Origin: Cichorium intybus | Taxonomy: Eukaryota; Streptophyta; Magnoliopsida; Asterales; Asteraceae | Reading direction: 5' to 3' | DNA: 64,000 nt | NCBI GenBank assembly: GCA_023525715.1 | Contig: CM042010.1 | Span: 79,113,894 to 79,177,893, forward strand | Shown: one piece after another, positions 25,514 through 36,903 of the stretch | Layout of the letters: the number at the start of each line of letters is the position of its first letter | Position numbering within the stretch: the stretch's first letter is position 1 | Made by a program: the position numbers and the translations under genes | The notes under the pieces: generated by a model | Databases searched by the model: none | Told to the model about the DNA's origin: nothing | Seen by the model: only the letters and a program-made list of their open reading frames with translations

Positions 25514-26879
25514 ATATATTAAAGATAATATGCGGAATAAATAATAAGAGTTGCGGAATATAAATAAACTTGAAAGCTATAAATAATATAAATAACTGTA
25601 TTTAAATGACATAAAGCGATAAATAATATAAATTACAGTAATTAAATGACTTAAAGCGATAAATAATGTAAATGACTATAATAAAAGATATAGAACGATG
25701 AATAATATAAATAACTATAATTATATAAATATATATCAAGTAGGTTCGTCAATAGATTGACTGAACTGGGTTACAACAGGACTGTGGAACGACTGGTCTA
25801 TCAAGTAGGTTCGTCAAATAAATTGACTGAACTGGCTTAGGGTTGGACTGGATTTCTAATAGATTGTGTCTCTATTTGTTCTTGTTTGATGATCTTGGTT
25901 TTCTTGTTTGATGATCTTGGTGTTCTTGGTCTTGATCTTGGTGTTCTTGGTGTTTTTCTTGGTGTTCTTGGTGTTTTTCTTGGTGTTGATCTTGGTGTTC
26001 TTGGTGTTTTTGGAGAGTGTTTGGAAGGTTGGAAATAAGATGGTGGAAGTTGGAGAGGTTTTTTAGAGAGTTTTGGTTTATAATTATGTGTGTTATGGAA
26101 AAAATGGTGTAAAATGGTTTATATATGGATTTTAGAGGTTTTGGGTGAGTTTTAATAGGTTTTCGGAAGTTTAGGGGGTGAAAATGTAACTTTTTGGTCT
26201 GAATTCGCGGTTTTGTCGGATGGGTCGGGTTCCGGGTCACAAACGGGTTTCTGCGCGGATCTTATGTGAGTGTAAGTGGATCGGATACGGAAGGGTCGGA
26301 TCAGGGAATGGGGCGGGTAAGATACGCGAGAGTTTGTGAGTAGACCGGGTAGGAGGAGGCGGGTACCGGATCGGGGCGACGGGTCGCGTGTTCGGGTCGA
26401 TGCGCGGATCTTCCGTGAGAGCAAATGGAGCGGACGGGTCGGAGCAGGTTCCGGTTCGGAGCAGCTGGCGGGTCGCAAGTGGAGAAGGTGGGCCGGAGCT
26501 GGGCTGGAACTGTTGCTGGCGTTTGGGCTGGCCCATCTTCTTTTTATTTTAATTTAAATTGTTTTAAATGTTTTAAAAATCTGAAATAAATCAAAATAAA
26601 TTATAAAAATTCATTTTAATTTATAAAATTAATTAAGTCTAATAAAATAAATTATTTAGAAAATATATTTCCAAAAATTCATTTTAAATAGATTTAATTT
26701 AATTTTCTTTTATATTTTTCTTTGTTTTTGGACTTTAAAACTCTTTTTCTATTATTTTCTCGTTTTCTCGTTCAATCTCGAATCCACGCAACTTGAAATA
26801 GACTTATAATATTTGTCAGATAATATAAAAACAGTTCGTCTTATTTCAATGATGGTCACATACAAAAACATTTTCAACA
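25512..26879 (-). repeat. Sirevirus-like element 5' LTR, truncated at its 3' end
   Basis: Matches 16176-17547 closely. The last 64 bp of the LTR, the primer-binding site and the leader are absent. Homology stops at ATATATATT, directly against the gag ATG. A deletion between the LTR and gag is the simplest reading. Confidence 0.9.
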
Positions 26880-27380
26880 TCTTTTAATTTATTGTCGATT
26901 TAAACTATTAAATTTAAAATTAAATTAAACCTTCAATTTATCTTTTAATTAAAAAATTAATTAAATTTAGATATTTTAGACTTTTAAAATATTCCTGGAT
27001 TTATCTTTTAATTTTTTGAAAATTTAAACCTTTAAATTAAATTAAATTAAATCCTTTTAATTATCTTTTAATTAAACAATTAATTAAATTAATTAATTTT
27101 AGATAGGTATCATAAAATAATCAAATTAATTTAAACCTATCCATATCCCTCTAATTTTCGATTTTAAGGATAAAAGGTTTTAAGGTTTATCCATTTAAAT
27201 AAACAAACTTACCAAAAATAGAATACCTTCTAAAACCCTAGCATTTTTTTCGAAAAACATAAGGGGGAGGGGCTAGGGTTTCGAAAAACCCTAACCCTAA
27301 TATTAATCGGCCTCAATTAGGGTTTAAACCCTAAAAATTAGGAAAAACTATTATAGCAATTCAATAAGAAAACAAACAAA
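26880..27380 (-). other. E1 leader, PBS-proximal part
   Basis: AT-rich sequence with TTTAATT-type repeats and a short stretch of AACCCTAACCCTAA/TTAGGGTTTAAACCC near 27285-27330. The latter resembles telobox motifs but is only two repeats long. No ORF. Confidence 0.65.
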
Positions 27381-27394
27381 AGCACTGATACCAC
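27381..27394 (-). promoter_or_regulatory. E1 primer-binding site
   Basis: Minus-strand GTGGTATCAGTGCT directly follows the 5' LTR end. TGGTATCAG is the usual initiator-Met tRNA complement in plant copia elements. Confidence 0.85.
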
Positions 27395-28241
<847 letters not shown>

Positions 28242-29096
28242 TTTCTATGGTCCATAACCCATCGCAACCCTGCATAATGGTCCATAACCATAACAACCCT
28301 TCATAAAGGTCCATAACCCATACAAACCTTCATAACAGTCCATAACCCATCACAACCCTTCATAGTTAACCATAACCTATCACAACCCTTCATAATTGAC
28401 CATAACCCATCACAACGCTTCCTATGGTCCAAAACCCAACACAACCCTTTCTATGGTCCATAACCTATCACAACCCTTAATAGTTAACCATAACCCATCA
28501 TAACACTTCATAATGGTCCATAACCCATCGGAACCCTGCATAATTGTCTATAACCATAACAACCCTTCATAATTGTCTATAACCTGTACAAACCTTCATC
28601 ATGGTCCATAACCCATCACAACCCTTCATAATGGTCCATAACCTATCAGAACCCTTCATAATGGTCTATAACCCAACACAACCCTTTCTATCGTCCATAA
28701 CCCATCTCAACTCTGCATAATTGACCATAAACTATCAAAACCCCTCTAATGGACCATAACCCATCATAACCCTTCATAGTGGTCCATACCCCATCACAAC
28801 CTTTATAATTATCCATAACCCATCACAACCCTTTATAATGGTCCAAAACCTTTCACAACCTTCGTAATGGTCCATAACCCATCACTACCCTTTATAATGG
28901 TCCATAACCCATCACAACCCTTCATAATTGAGCATAACCCATCACAACCCTTCATAATGGTCCATAACCCAACACAACCCTTTCTATGGTCCATAACCCA
29001 TTACAACCCTTCATAATTGACCATAACCTATCAAAACCCTTCATAATGTTCACTAACACTTCATAATGTTCAATAACCCATCATAATTCTTGATGA
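28242..29096. repeat. 30-bp satellite array, block 2
   Basis: Continues the array broken by E1. It ends where copia C gag sequence begins, near 29097. Its length is close to the 858-860 bp higher-order spacing seen elsewhere in the array. Confidence 0.93.
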
Positions 29097-29543
29097 TGGT
29101 CAATGTATCCTTTCATTTTGAACACATATGCGCTCATACTTTGTCCCTCCTCCATTTTAGATGCATGCTGTGCTTTGACCGTGTCAAACCTTTCGACTCT
29201 TGCTTGCTGTTGGAACATTTCCTTTAGCTGAGTGATCATGTTATATGTCGAGAAATGTTCTAACCCTCTTTGGAGTTCGGGAATCATAGTAGCCAGCATA
29301 AGACATGATACGTCGATTGAATCATCGACTTTCTTGAGCCATGGATCATGTACGTTTTTGGGAATTGGAGGGGGCTCTGGGGTAAGAGGTTCATTCAACA
29401 CATATTCCTTCTTTTCTTGCCTAAGAACTATTTTTAGGCATCGATGCCAATCGATGAAGTTTGTGTGATTCAATTTGTCCTTCTAAAAGGACGGAACGGA
29501 GTGACGTGTTATTCGGTGTTGGTACAATAGTGTTTGGCGCCAT
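29097..29543 (-). pseudogene. gag: Copia C Gag, N-terminal fragment
   Basis: ATG at 29543 starts MAPNTIVPTP. A frameshift near 29478 leads into the frame with FIDWHRCLKIVLRQEKKEY and the helix region up to FKMKGYID. This is the copia UBN2-type capsid N-terminus. Homology ends inside the domain at the junction with satellite DNA. Confidence 0.82.
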
Positions 29544-30105
29544 CTACAAAATTTTAACAAGGTTCAATTTAGCACTTTATGATATTAAGTCCTTAATAAT
29601 TAATACCCTTTCTTGTTTCATAAACATTAATTAATGAAGGTCTAGAATCCAAGTCGCAATACGAACAAGCGGTTAGGTGTCCTTTATCCCGCCTACTCGA
29701 ATCAACAAAATAGGTAAGGGTTTACCAATTATATCCAAATGTAATTTCTAGAGGTATGGGATCTCATTATAACATTTATAAGTTTGGCATGTTTGATCCC
29801 ATCTATGTTTTGGATTTCTGATGCTTAGGTGACCTTTATCACAAAAGATATCCAAACAAATAATCCCACTTAAATGGACATGTAGTTTTGACAACTATCA
29901 ATGGTTAGGTGTCCTTTATCCCATCAATATTGCAAAGCTACCTCTTGTTTCACAAGACAACTACAAGTGGTTAGGTGACCTTTATCCCACAAGGATATAC
30001 AAGTGATACGTGAGTGTCTTTTAAAAGGACGACAGCAATTTGTATTTCGAAAGGGATTTGTATGTTTTACAATTCTAATTTTTGAAAAATGTATGGTATC
30101 ATGTA
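29544..30105 (-). other. Copia C leader, gag-proximal part
   Basis: Non-coding. It contains the four-copy hairpin family described in the next entry. ATGTA at 30101-30105 is the left copy of the Tat element's target duplication. Confidence 0.75.
29669..29990 (-). other. Copia C leader hairpin family, four copies
   Basis: A near-constant 16-base loop TTAGGTG-W-CCTTTATC is flanked by stems that differ between copies: GCGG/CCGC (29669-29692), TGC/ACA (29822-29843), ATGG/CCAT (29901-29924) and GTGG/CCAC (29967-29990). Stem changes at the third and fourth pairs are matched on both sides. The one imperfect pair (C-A in copy 2) becomes G-U on the minus strand, the sense strand of the element. Confidence 0.65.
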
Positions 30106-30653
30106 TGATAACGTATCATGGAATACGGACTGGAAGAGCTCCGTCGACCCAGATCCTCGAGCGTTGCCCCGCAGCGCTGGACTTACTCAGACGCGCCCCC
30201 AGCGCCAACAACCACCTCTCTGGACTTTCCCTCAGAGCTAAGGGCGATAACCTGCGAAAAAGGCTGACACATACAGGCGACAAAAGGTGTACACGGTGCA
30301 CTACCCATGCCCCTCCCGTACACCTCCTGCACCACGATCGCGTACCAGGCGATCATCCAATCATTCCCCAAGCCCGCTGGGAGACTGACACCGATGTCCG
30401 CAAAAGCAGGCCCAGCCTCAGGTATAAAAGGCCAAGGGGCCTTCAGGTAACCCTCAAGCACTGGAGACTTACGCATTATATTTCCCAGAGATACTCACTC
30501 CTTCACACCCTACTGACTTGATCGTCGGAGCGCCCTCCCGGGATCGCCTCCCGGAGCGCGGCTAACGGTCGTTTCCCTTCTTGCTGTGACTTCAGGTATA
30601 CAAGACCGCCGGAGCTACTACCTCCCGTTACCCCAGAGTTTGAAGTCGCAACA
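30106..30653 (+). repeat. Tat element 5' LTR
   Basis: 548 bp, GC-rich. It contains GGTATAAAAGG near 30421-30431 as a likely TATA box. The 3' LTR lacks the 60-bp segment that includes it. Confidence 0.93.
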
Positions 30654-30671
30654 TTTGGCGGCATCCGTTTT
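30654..30671 (+). promoter_or_regulatory. Tat element primer-binding site
   Basis: TTTGGCGGCATCCG directly after the LTR. TGGCG at this place is usual for Tat/Athila-type gypsy elements. The tRNA was not identified. Confidence 0.6.
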
Positions 30672-30691
30672 GTGACTAACACAACCAACCC

Positions 30692-31657
30692 TTGAACAAC
30701 ACGACCATGACGGGCGGAGAAAGTAGCGGTGCTTCACCAAGTCCGGTGAGGCCCATGGCTCCATTGGACAACGTTGAAACACCCACGGTTTCCTCCGCCG
30801 TAGCAGCAACGGCACCACTAACAACGCTTCCATTCCTACCATGGCAACTATCAACACCCATCACACCGGTGTCACAAAGCATGCATTTCCCACCACCCTA
30901 CGTGCCCATGCCGTTACCAACCGTATCGCAAACCATGTTAGCGCCGATAATGAGCGCTAACCCACCATTGGCAACCTTCACCACCACAACTCAAACACTG
31001 ACGGCGGCGCACACCATGCCATACACGGTCTCCATGCCACCTTTGACACCGATAACACCTTTCCCTCATTCTTACCTAACGTCATCAATAGGAAGCTATC
31101 ACCCCATACCTACGTTTCCAACCTCTCAACCATTTCCCTATACACCATTTCATCCGTATATACCAATACTGAGAGGCAACCAATACCCATTCATAAAAGA
31201 ACTGCTAAACCATGAGATACCAAGCACGCCCAAACTGCCAACCCTCAAAACTTACAACGGAACTACTGACCCCGACAGCCACATAGACACGTACGAATGG
31301 CACATGCAGTCTTTGAAGTTGGACGAGAGGTTTTGGTGCACATATTTCCCAACAACGTTGGATGGCAACGCAGGGGCCTGGTTCAGGAGCCTAGCCCCAA
31401 ACAGCATCCACAACTTCGAGCAGTTAACGCAACAATTCTTAAAAAACTTCATGCAACTACAAAAAAACAGAGGGGACAACAGTGCAATCATGGGGTGCAA
31501 ACAACGACAAGGCGACTCCCTGAAAGAATACTTCCAAAGGTTTAACAAAGCCACCTTAGACGTCCCTGGACAAGACGATAAACTCATCACAGGAGCATTC
31601 ACATGGGGTCTCCTGCCAGGGTTACGTTCAAGAAAATTCTTGGGGAGACCGTCATAA
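30692..31657 (+). pseudogene. gag: Tat element Gag, capsid part
   Basis: The ATG at 30707 is the likelier start (MTGGESSG); the frame is open from 30692. A Pro/Thr-rich N-terminal region of about 170 residues is followed by the retrotrans_gag domain (DSHIDTYEWHMQSL to DSLKEYFQRFNKATL). TAA at 31655-31657 interrupts the frame, which continues afterwards. Confidence 0.9.
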
Positions 31658-32140
31658 TCACGACACGAGATGAAGGAAAGGGTCGAGCGTTTCCTCCGAC
31701 AAGAGGAAGGCAATGCTGAAAAACAAGCGTACCTCCGTGCCGCTATAGAAAGACGAAGTGATAAATCCTCCATCCACCCGTACAACGCGGCGGCCCAGCG
31801 ACACGTAAATCCAGGCAACCGCCCATTCCGAAGGTACAACACACACCCTAGAGAAGGTGGACGAGGCAGACGCGGCGATGTATACACCATAAAAGACGGC
31901 CACAACCGACGAAACCAGTGAGATACAGTTAGGTACTGCGAATACCACCACAACAAGACCCACAACATGCATGATTGCACCATGCTGCGTAGAGAAGTCG
32001 AAGAGAAACAACTGAAAGGCAACCTGGTGGAACTCACAAGAACTCTGTGGGACCGAAACGAAAAAGAGCAACAGGCCCTTAAACCACAAAAGGGCAACCA
32101 CCAGCACAGAGCACCGGAAAAGGAAATTCTCGCCATCTGA
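31658..32140 (+). pseudogene. gag: Tat element Gag, nucleocapsid part
   Basis: Same frame as the capsid part. Arg/Gly-rich sequence is followed by CX2HX4HX4C (31937-31981), the knuckle form usual in Tat elements. In-frame TGA codons lie at 31919-31921 and 32138-32140. Confidence 0.82.
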
Positions 32141-33063
32141 ACGTTACAGCAAAGCGGATCGCGAGCATCCAACCCCCCAGCGGGACAGATCGTCCAGAGG
32201 GTGCTAAATGTGGAATTCTCAAACAACGACCCCAAACCGGACCAATGGCAAGGCGATAACCCTATGGTGATAACAGGCTACATAGGACAAACCAAAGTAC
32301 ACAGAGTCTACATAGACGGAGGAAGTGCCGCGGACATCCTCTACGAAAGCTGTTTACACAACTCCCTCAAATAATCAAAGACGACCTAAAGCCGACAAAG
32401 GTAAGGCTTGTAGGATTCACCGGCCACAGCATCTGGCCACTGGGAATCCTCCCTGTCCCCTTCACGTTACGAAGCCATGACAACCAAACCAAGAAAACGG
32501 TCCTAATTGAATTTGTCGTCGTACAGACACCTTCATAACACAACATCCTGCTGGGAAGACCAGGCTTCCTAGAGTTCGGGGCAGTAGCATCGACGGTGCA
32601 TGGCACCCTAAAATTCCAAACGCCGGAAGGACCCGCCATAGTGATCGCCAGCGTATGCAACCCACTGAAATGCTGCCAGATACTCCAACCAGAAGAACTC
32701 ACTCATAATCAGAAGCGACCAAAACTGGAAATGCCGGAGGCTAATGTAGTCATCAACTCAGACCATCCAGAGCAGCCGATCAAAATAGGCACGACGTTAC
32801 CAAAGGAAACGCGCAACGACATAATAGCCCTCCTCCAACAATACAAACATGTTTTTGCATGGAAACCCACAGATATGGTGGGAATAGACAGAGAAATCAT
32901 CGAACATGGGCTCAGCATCCAACCCGACAGTGCCCCAGTGAAGCAAAAAAAGAGGGGGCAAGCAGGAAAACACAATGACGCCATTAACAAAGAGGTAACA
33001 AAGCTGGTACAGGCAGGGATCTTACGGGAAGCGATATTTCCCACGTGGATTGCAATACCGTAA
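32141..33063 (+). pseudogene. pol: Tat element protease and RT N-terminus
   Basis: The protease active site is YIDGGSAADILYE (about 32308-32346). The region ILLGRPGFLEF follows, preceded by an in-frame TAA near 32536. From 32596 to 33063 the frame is open and covers the RT entry segment (HVFAWKPTDM...GILREA). Small indels near 33050 shift the frame before the first RT motif block. Confidence 0.85.
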
Positions 33064-34259
33064 TGGTCAAAAAATCCGACGGCAGCTGGCAGATGTGCAT
33101 TGACTATAAAGATCTCAACAAGGCCTGCCTAAAGAACAGTTACCCGTTCCAGAGATAGACCAGAAGATCGAATCCTTACACGGATTCCGATGGAAGTGTT
33201 TCTTGGACGCGTACAAGGGCTATCACCATATTTTGATGAAGAAATACGATGAGGAAAAAACGGCATTCTACACAGACCACGGAACCTTTTGTTACCAAAA
33301 GATGCCCTTCGGATTGAAAAACGCAGGTGCCACATACCAACGGCCGGTAGACCGAGTGTTCGCCCCCCAGATTGGTCGGAACATCGAAGTCTATGTTGAT
33401 GACATGGTAATCAAGAGCAGGAGTGACCCGAATTTACTAGAAGACATACGAGAAACACTTGCCACTTTGGAGAAAACCAAAATGAAGCTAAACCCATCGA
33501 AGTGCACCTTTGCCGTAGAAGAAAGGCAGTTCCTCGGGTACTACATCACCAATGATGGAATACAGCCTAACCCAAGCAAGGTAAAAGACCTGGTAGAAAC
33601 ACCGATCCCAGCCACCCTAAAGGACATGAAAGGCCTAAATGGAAAACTGATAGCGTTGGGAAGATTCGTGGCAAAGTCGGCGGAAAGAGCAGTCCCATTA
33701 TTCGAAACTTTGAAAGGTGACGTAAACAAAGGCGGCTTTAAGTGGACACCCGACGCAGATAAAGCATGACAACAGCTGAAGAAGGTCCTGACCACTCTCC
33801 CAACATTGTCTAGCCCTACCGCTGGAGAAACACTGGTGATGTACCTATCCACCTCCAGAGAGGCCATCTCCGCCGTGTTAGTAACAGAACGGGGGGTAGA
33901 CAGTCACCAGTATACTTCGTAAGCAGAGCCCTCCAAGGACCCGAAATCAATTATCCAACTTTGGAAAAGTTGGTCCTTGCATTAATATACCCCGCAAGAC
34001 GACTGAGGCGGTACTTCCAAGCCCACAAAATCGAAGTAAGGACAAGCCAGTCGCTGAAGCAAATAATGCTGAAGCCAGAAACATCGGGAAGGCTGGTAAA
34101 ATCGGCTATTGAACTTGGAGAATACGACATAGAATACCTCCCACGAGTAAGTATTAAGGGGCAGGCATTGGCGGACTTCTTGCTGGAAGTACCGGAGACT
34201 GAGGGGCGGCAATGCAATGCGATAACAACTCCTGAAAAAGAAAACACAACCTGGAGACT
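33064..34259 (+). pseudogene. pol: Tat element RT core and gypsy RNase H
   Basis: After short frameshifted pieces the frame 33203-33769 holds DAYKGYHHI, the PFGLKNAGATYQR block and the catalytic YVDD (about 33394). TGA at 33767-33769 ends it; further indels follow near 33900. The frame 33961-34314 contains the C-terminal part of the gypsy RNase H (LEKLVLALIYPARRLRRYF) and the linker. Confidence 0.9.
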
Positions 34260-34645
34260 GCACACAGATGGCGCGGCCGGAAAAGAAGGTTGCGGCGCCG
34301 GGATAATCCTCTAAAGCCCACAGAACGAGGAAATGACATACGCATTGAGATTTGACTTCCAGACTTCCAACAATGAAGCGGAATATGAATCATTGATCGC
34401 CGGATTACGCCTTGCAGGAAGTAGCGGGGTCAAGGATCTGGAAGTTCTCAGCGACTCCATGCTGGTGACAAACCAAGTAAATGGGACGTATGAAGCCTGA
34501 GACCCAAGAATGAAAAGGTATGTGGAAATGGTCAGCAACACAGCCAAAGCATTCAACTCATTCACTATCAGGCAGATCCCAAGGTCGGAAAACCGGAGAG
34601 CTGATGTGCTAAGTAAGTTGGCGTCGACATCTTTCGACACTTGAC
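34260..34645 (+). pseudogene. Tat element second RNase H
   Basis: HTDGAAGKEGCGAG opens an archaeal-type RNase H; NNEAEYESLIAGLRLA and SDSMLVTNQV carry the catalytic Glu and Asp. In-frame stops are at 34312-34314 and 34498-34500. A second RNase H after the gypsy one is diagnostic for the Tat lineage. Confidence 0.87.
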
Positions 34646-35960
34646 AAAGAAAGTACTGGTGGAAGTACTCAAGGAACGAAGCATAGAAGAAACCCATGTG
34701 AAGGAAATAGCAAACGAAACAACGACATGGATGACCCCGATCATTGAATACATCAAACACGGAATTCTCCCAGAAGATGAAACGCAGGCCAGAAGGATCA
34801 GAATCAAAGCCCCACAATACTCCATGATGGACGGAAAGCTATACAAAAAAGGGTACCTCGTCCCATGGCTAAAATGCATAACGAGCTGGGAAGGACAAGA
34901 GCTGTTGCAAGAAGCGTACTCGGGAGATGCAGGAGCACATGAGGGTGCAAGGGCACTGACTGGAAGAATACTACGAATAGGGGTGTACTGGCCGGAAATC
35001 CAACAAGATGCGGTGGAACTCACAAGGAAATGTGTCGCGTGCCAGACGTTCGCGCCAATACAAAGTCTACCCTCCGCCCAGTTAACGAACATAACGGCCC
35101 CTTGGTCATTCCACCAATGGCGAATAGACATAGTGGGCCCTTTCCCAGAAACGTCGGGAAAAGTAAAATTCCTGATTGTGGCAGTAGACTATTTTACAAA
35201 ATGGATCGAAGCCGAACCCGTGGCCAACATATCTGGAAGGTCAATAATCAAATTCATGTGGAAATCCATCCTCACACGATTCGGCATGGCAAGAACCCTA
35301 ATCAGCGATAACGGCCTCCAGTTCGCAGAAAACCCTTTCAAGGGATGGTGCGCTGACAGACAGATCCACCAACGCTTCACCTCAGTGGCCCATCCCCAAG
35401 CGAACGGACAAACTTAAATATCCAACAAAACAATCGTAAATGGGATCAAGAAACGGCTGGGTAAAGCAAAGGGGAACTGGGTGGAAGAGTTGCCCAGTGT
35501 CTTGTGGTCCTATAGAACCACCCCCAGGGCTGGCACCCAAGAAACACCCTTTCGTCTGGTCTACGGAACTGAAGCAGTTCTACCCCCAGAACTAATGATA
35601 ACATCACTGCGAGTCGCCAATTTTTCCCCAGAACAAACAGCCACAGATCTCCGACAAAATCTCGATTCATTGGAAGAAAAAAGGGAAGTCTTCCTCCTAC
35701 GACAAGCAGCCCTGAAACACAAGGTGGAAAAATACTACAACCAACGACTGAGGGGAAGAGCCCTCAAGGTGAATGATTGGGTCTTAAGGAAAAATGAAGT
35801 TAGCCACGTGGAACCCCAGGGCAAACTGAGCCCAACCTGGGAAGGACCTTACAAGGTCATCGGAGCAAACCGCAATGGCTCGTACACCTTGGAGACAATG
35901 TAGGGGCGACCGATTTCTAGAACTTGGAACATACAAAACTTAAGAAAATACCACTTTTAG
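34641..35960 (+). pseudogene. Tat element integrase
   Basis: The zinc module includes GAHEGARALTGRILRIGVYWP and CVACQ; the first His of the HHCC set appears as Tyr (LLQEAYSG). The first two catalytic Asp residues are in WRIDIVGP and ISDNGLQF. The codon after QANGQT, where the catalytic Glu belongs, is TAA (35415-35417). Reading resumes with the C-terminal domain to TAG 35901-35903 and on to about 35960. Confidence 0.9.
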
Positions 35961-36169
35961 GGATAAGGGAAAAGACAACGATGGCAACGCAAAGCTCCCC
36001 TGGAACTTCTTCTCGGAAAATTGACACCAAAATGTAATGAAGCAATAGCCTTAGTTAAATGTTAAAAAGCTCTGACGGGACTGATCACCCCGCCGGAGGC
36101 CATTTTTACTTTATCAACAAAGTTCCAAAACACTTGTGTCTATCATTTTCTGCATGCATGCCCCAAATT

Positions 36170-36561
36170 GGCCTGGCGCCCCCAGCGGCCCAGCTGCCTT
36201 AACAGGACTTCGTGTGCCTTTATCTTGGCCTGGCGCCCCCAGCGGCTCAGCTGCCTTAACAGGACTTTGTGTGCCTTTATCTTGGCCTGGCGCCCCCAGC
36301 GGCCCATCTGCCTTAACAGGACTTCGTTTGCCTTTATCTTGGCTTGGCGCCCCCAGCGGCCCAGCTGCCTTAACAGGACTTCGTGTGCCTTTATCTTGGC
36401 CTGGCGCCCCCAGCGGCCCAGCTGCCTTAACAGGACTTCGTGTGACTTTATCTTGGCCTGGCGCCCCCAGCGGCCCAGCTGCCTTAACAGGACTTCGTGT
36501 GCCTTTATCTTGGCCTGGCGCCCCCAGCGGCCCAGCTGCCATAATAGGACTTCGAGTGCCT
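36170..36561. repeat. 57-bp tandem array, 6.9 copies
   Basis: Units start at 36170, 36227, 36284, 36341, 36398, 36455 and 36512 (the last one partial) and begin GGCCTGGCGCCCCCAGCGG. Because 57 is a multiple of 3, several frames on both strands stay open for about 140 codons; these are not genes. The array lies between pol and the antisense gene. No feature was recognised in 35961-36169 or 36562-36903. Confidence 0.93.
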
Positions 36562-36903
36562 TAACAAAATTTCGAACATGTTCACAATAGCCTAAGTATA
36601 CCTACAAGAAAAACAACATTTTCGAACAAGTCTATAAAAATTCAAGCAACGCAACAACAAAACAACAACTACACAAGTAAAGAGATGCAAGAAACCAAAC
36701 CCAAACGTCCATTCACAAGCAAAAGAGAGGAGGGAAGGACACACACGATCCAACCCTATCAGTCCAACAAGTGGCAAAAAACAACCACAAACACCCAAAC
36801 GAAGTATTGTCAACACAACAGCAAATATTGTTTAAAAGTTACAACCATATCGAATTTGATTAAAGAAAGCCACCAGCGAACCACCAAGAAGACCACCAAA
36901 TTG

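Larger units (their letters stand above)
16112..26879 (-). mobile_element. Sirevirus-like Ty1/copia retrotransposon, defective
   Basis: Inserted in E1's leader, with a perfect TCTTT duplication (16107-16111 and 26880-26884). The LTRs are about 1.4 kb, begin TGTTGAAAAT and end in its inverse. Between them, on the minus strand, lie a long Gag with zinc knuckle and coiled coil, protease, integrase, RT and RNase H. The long Gag with a large C-terminal region and the big LTRs suggest the Sirevirus/Maximus group. The 5' LTR has lost its end together with the primer-binding site. Pol carries stops and an altered RT active site. Confidence 0.92.

Noticed and set aside
27285..27340. Interstitial telomere repeat (AACCCTAACCCTAA)
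   Set aside because: Only about two units; common by chance and as telobox motifs in plant leaders.
29081..31000. Host gene in the GC-rich zone from 30106
   Set aside because: The zone is the Tat LTR, repeated at 39472-39959.
36114..36590. 140-codon ORFs on both strands
   Set aside because: Product of a 57-bp tandem repeat whose length is a multiple of 3.
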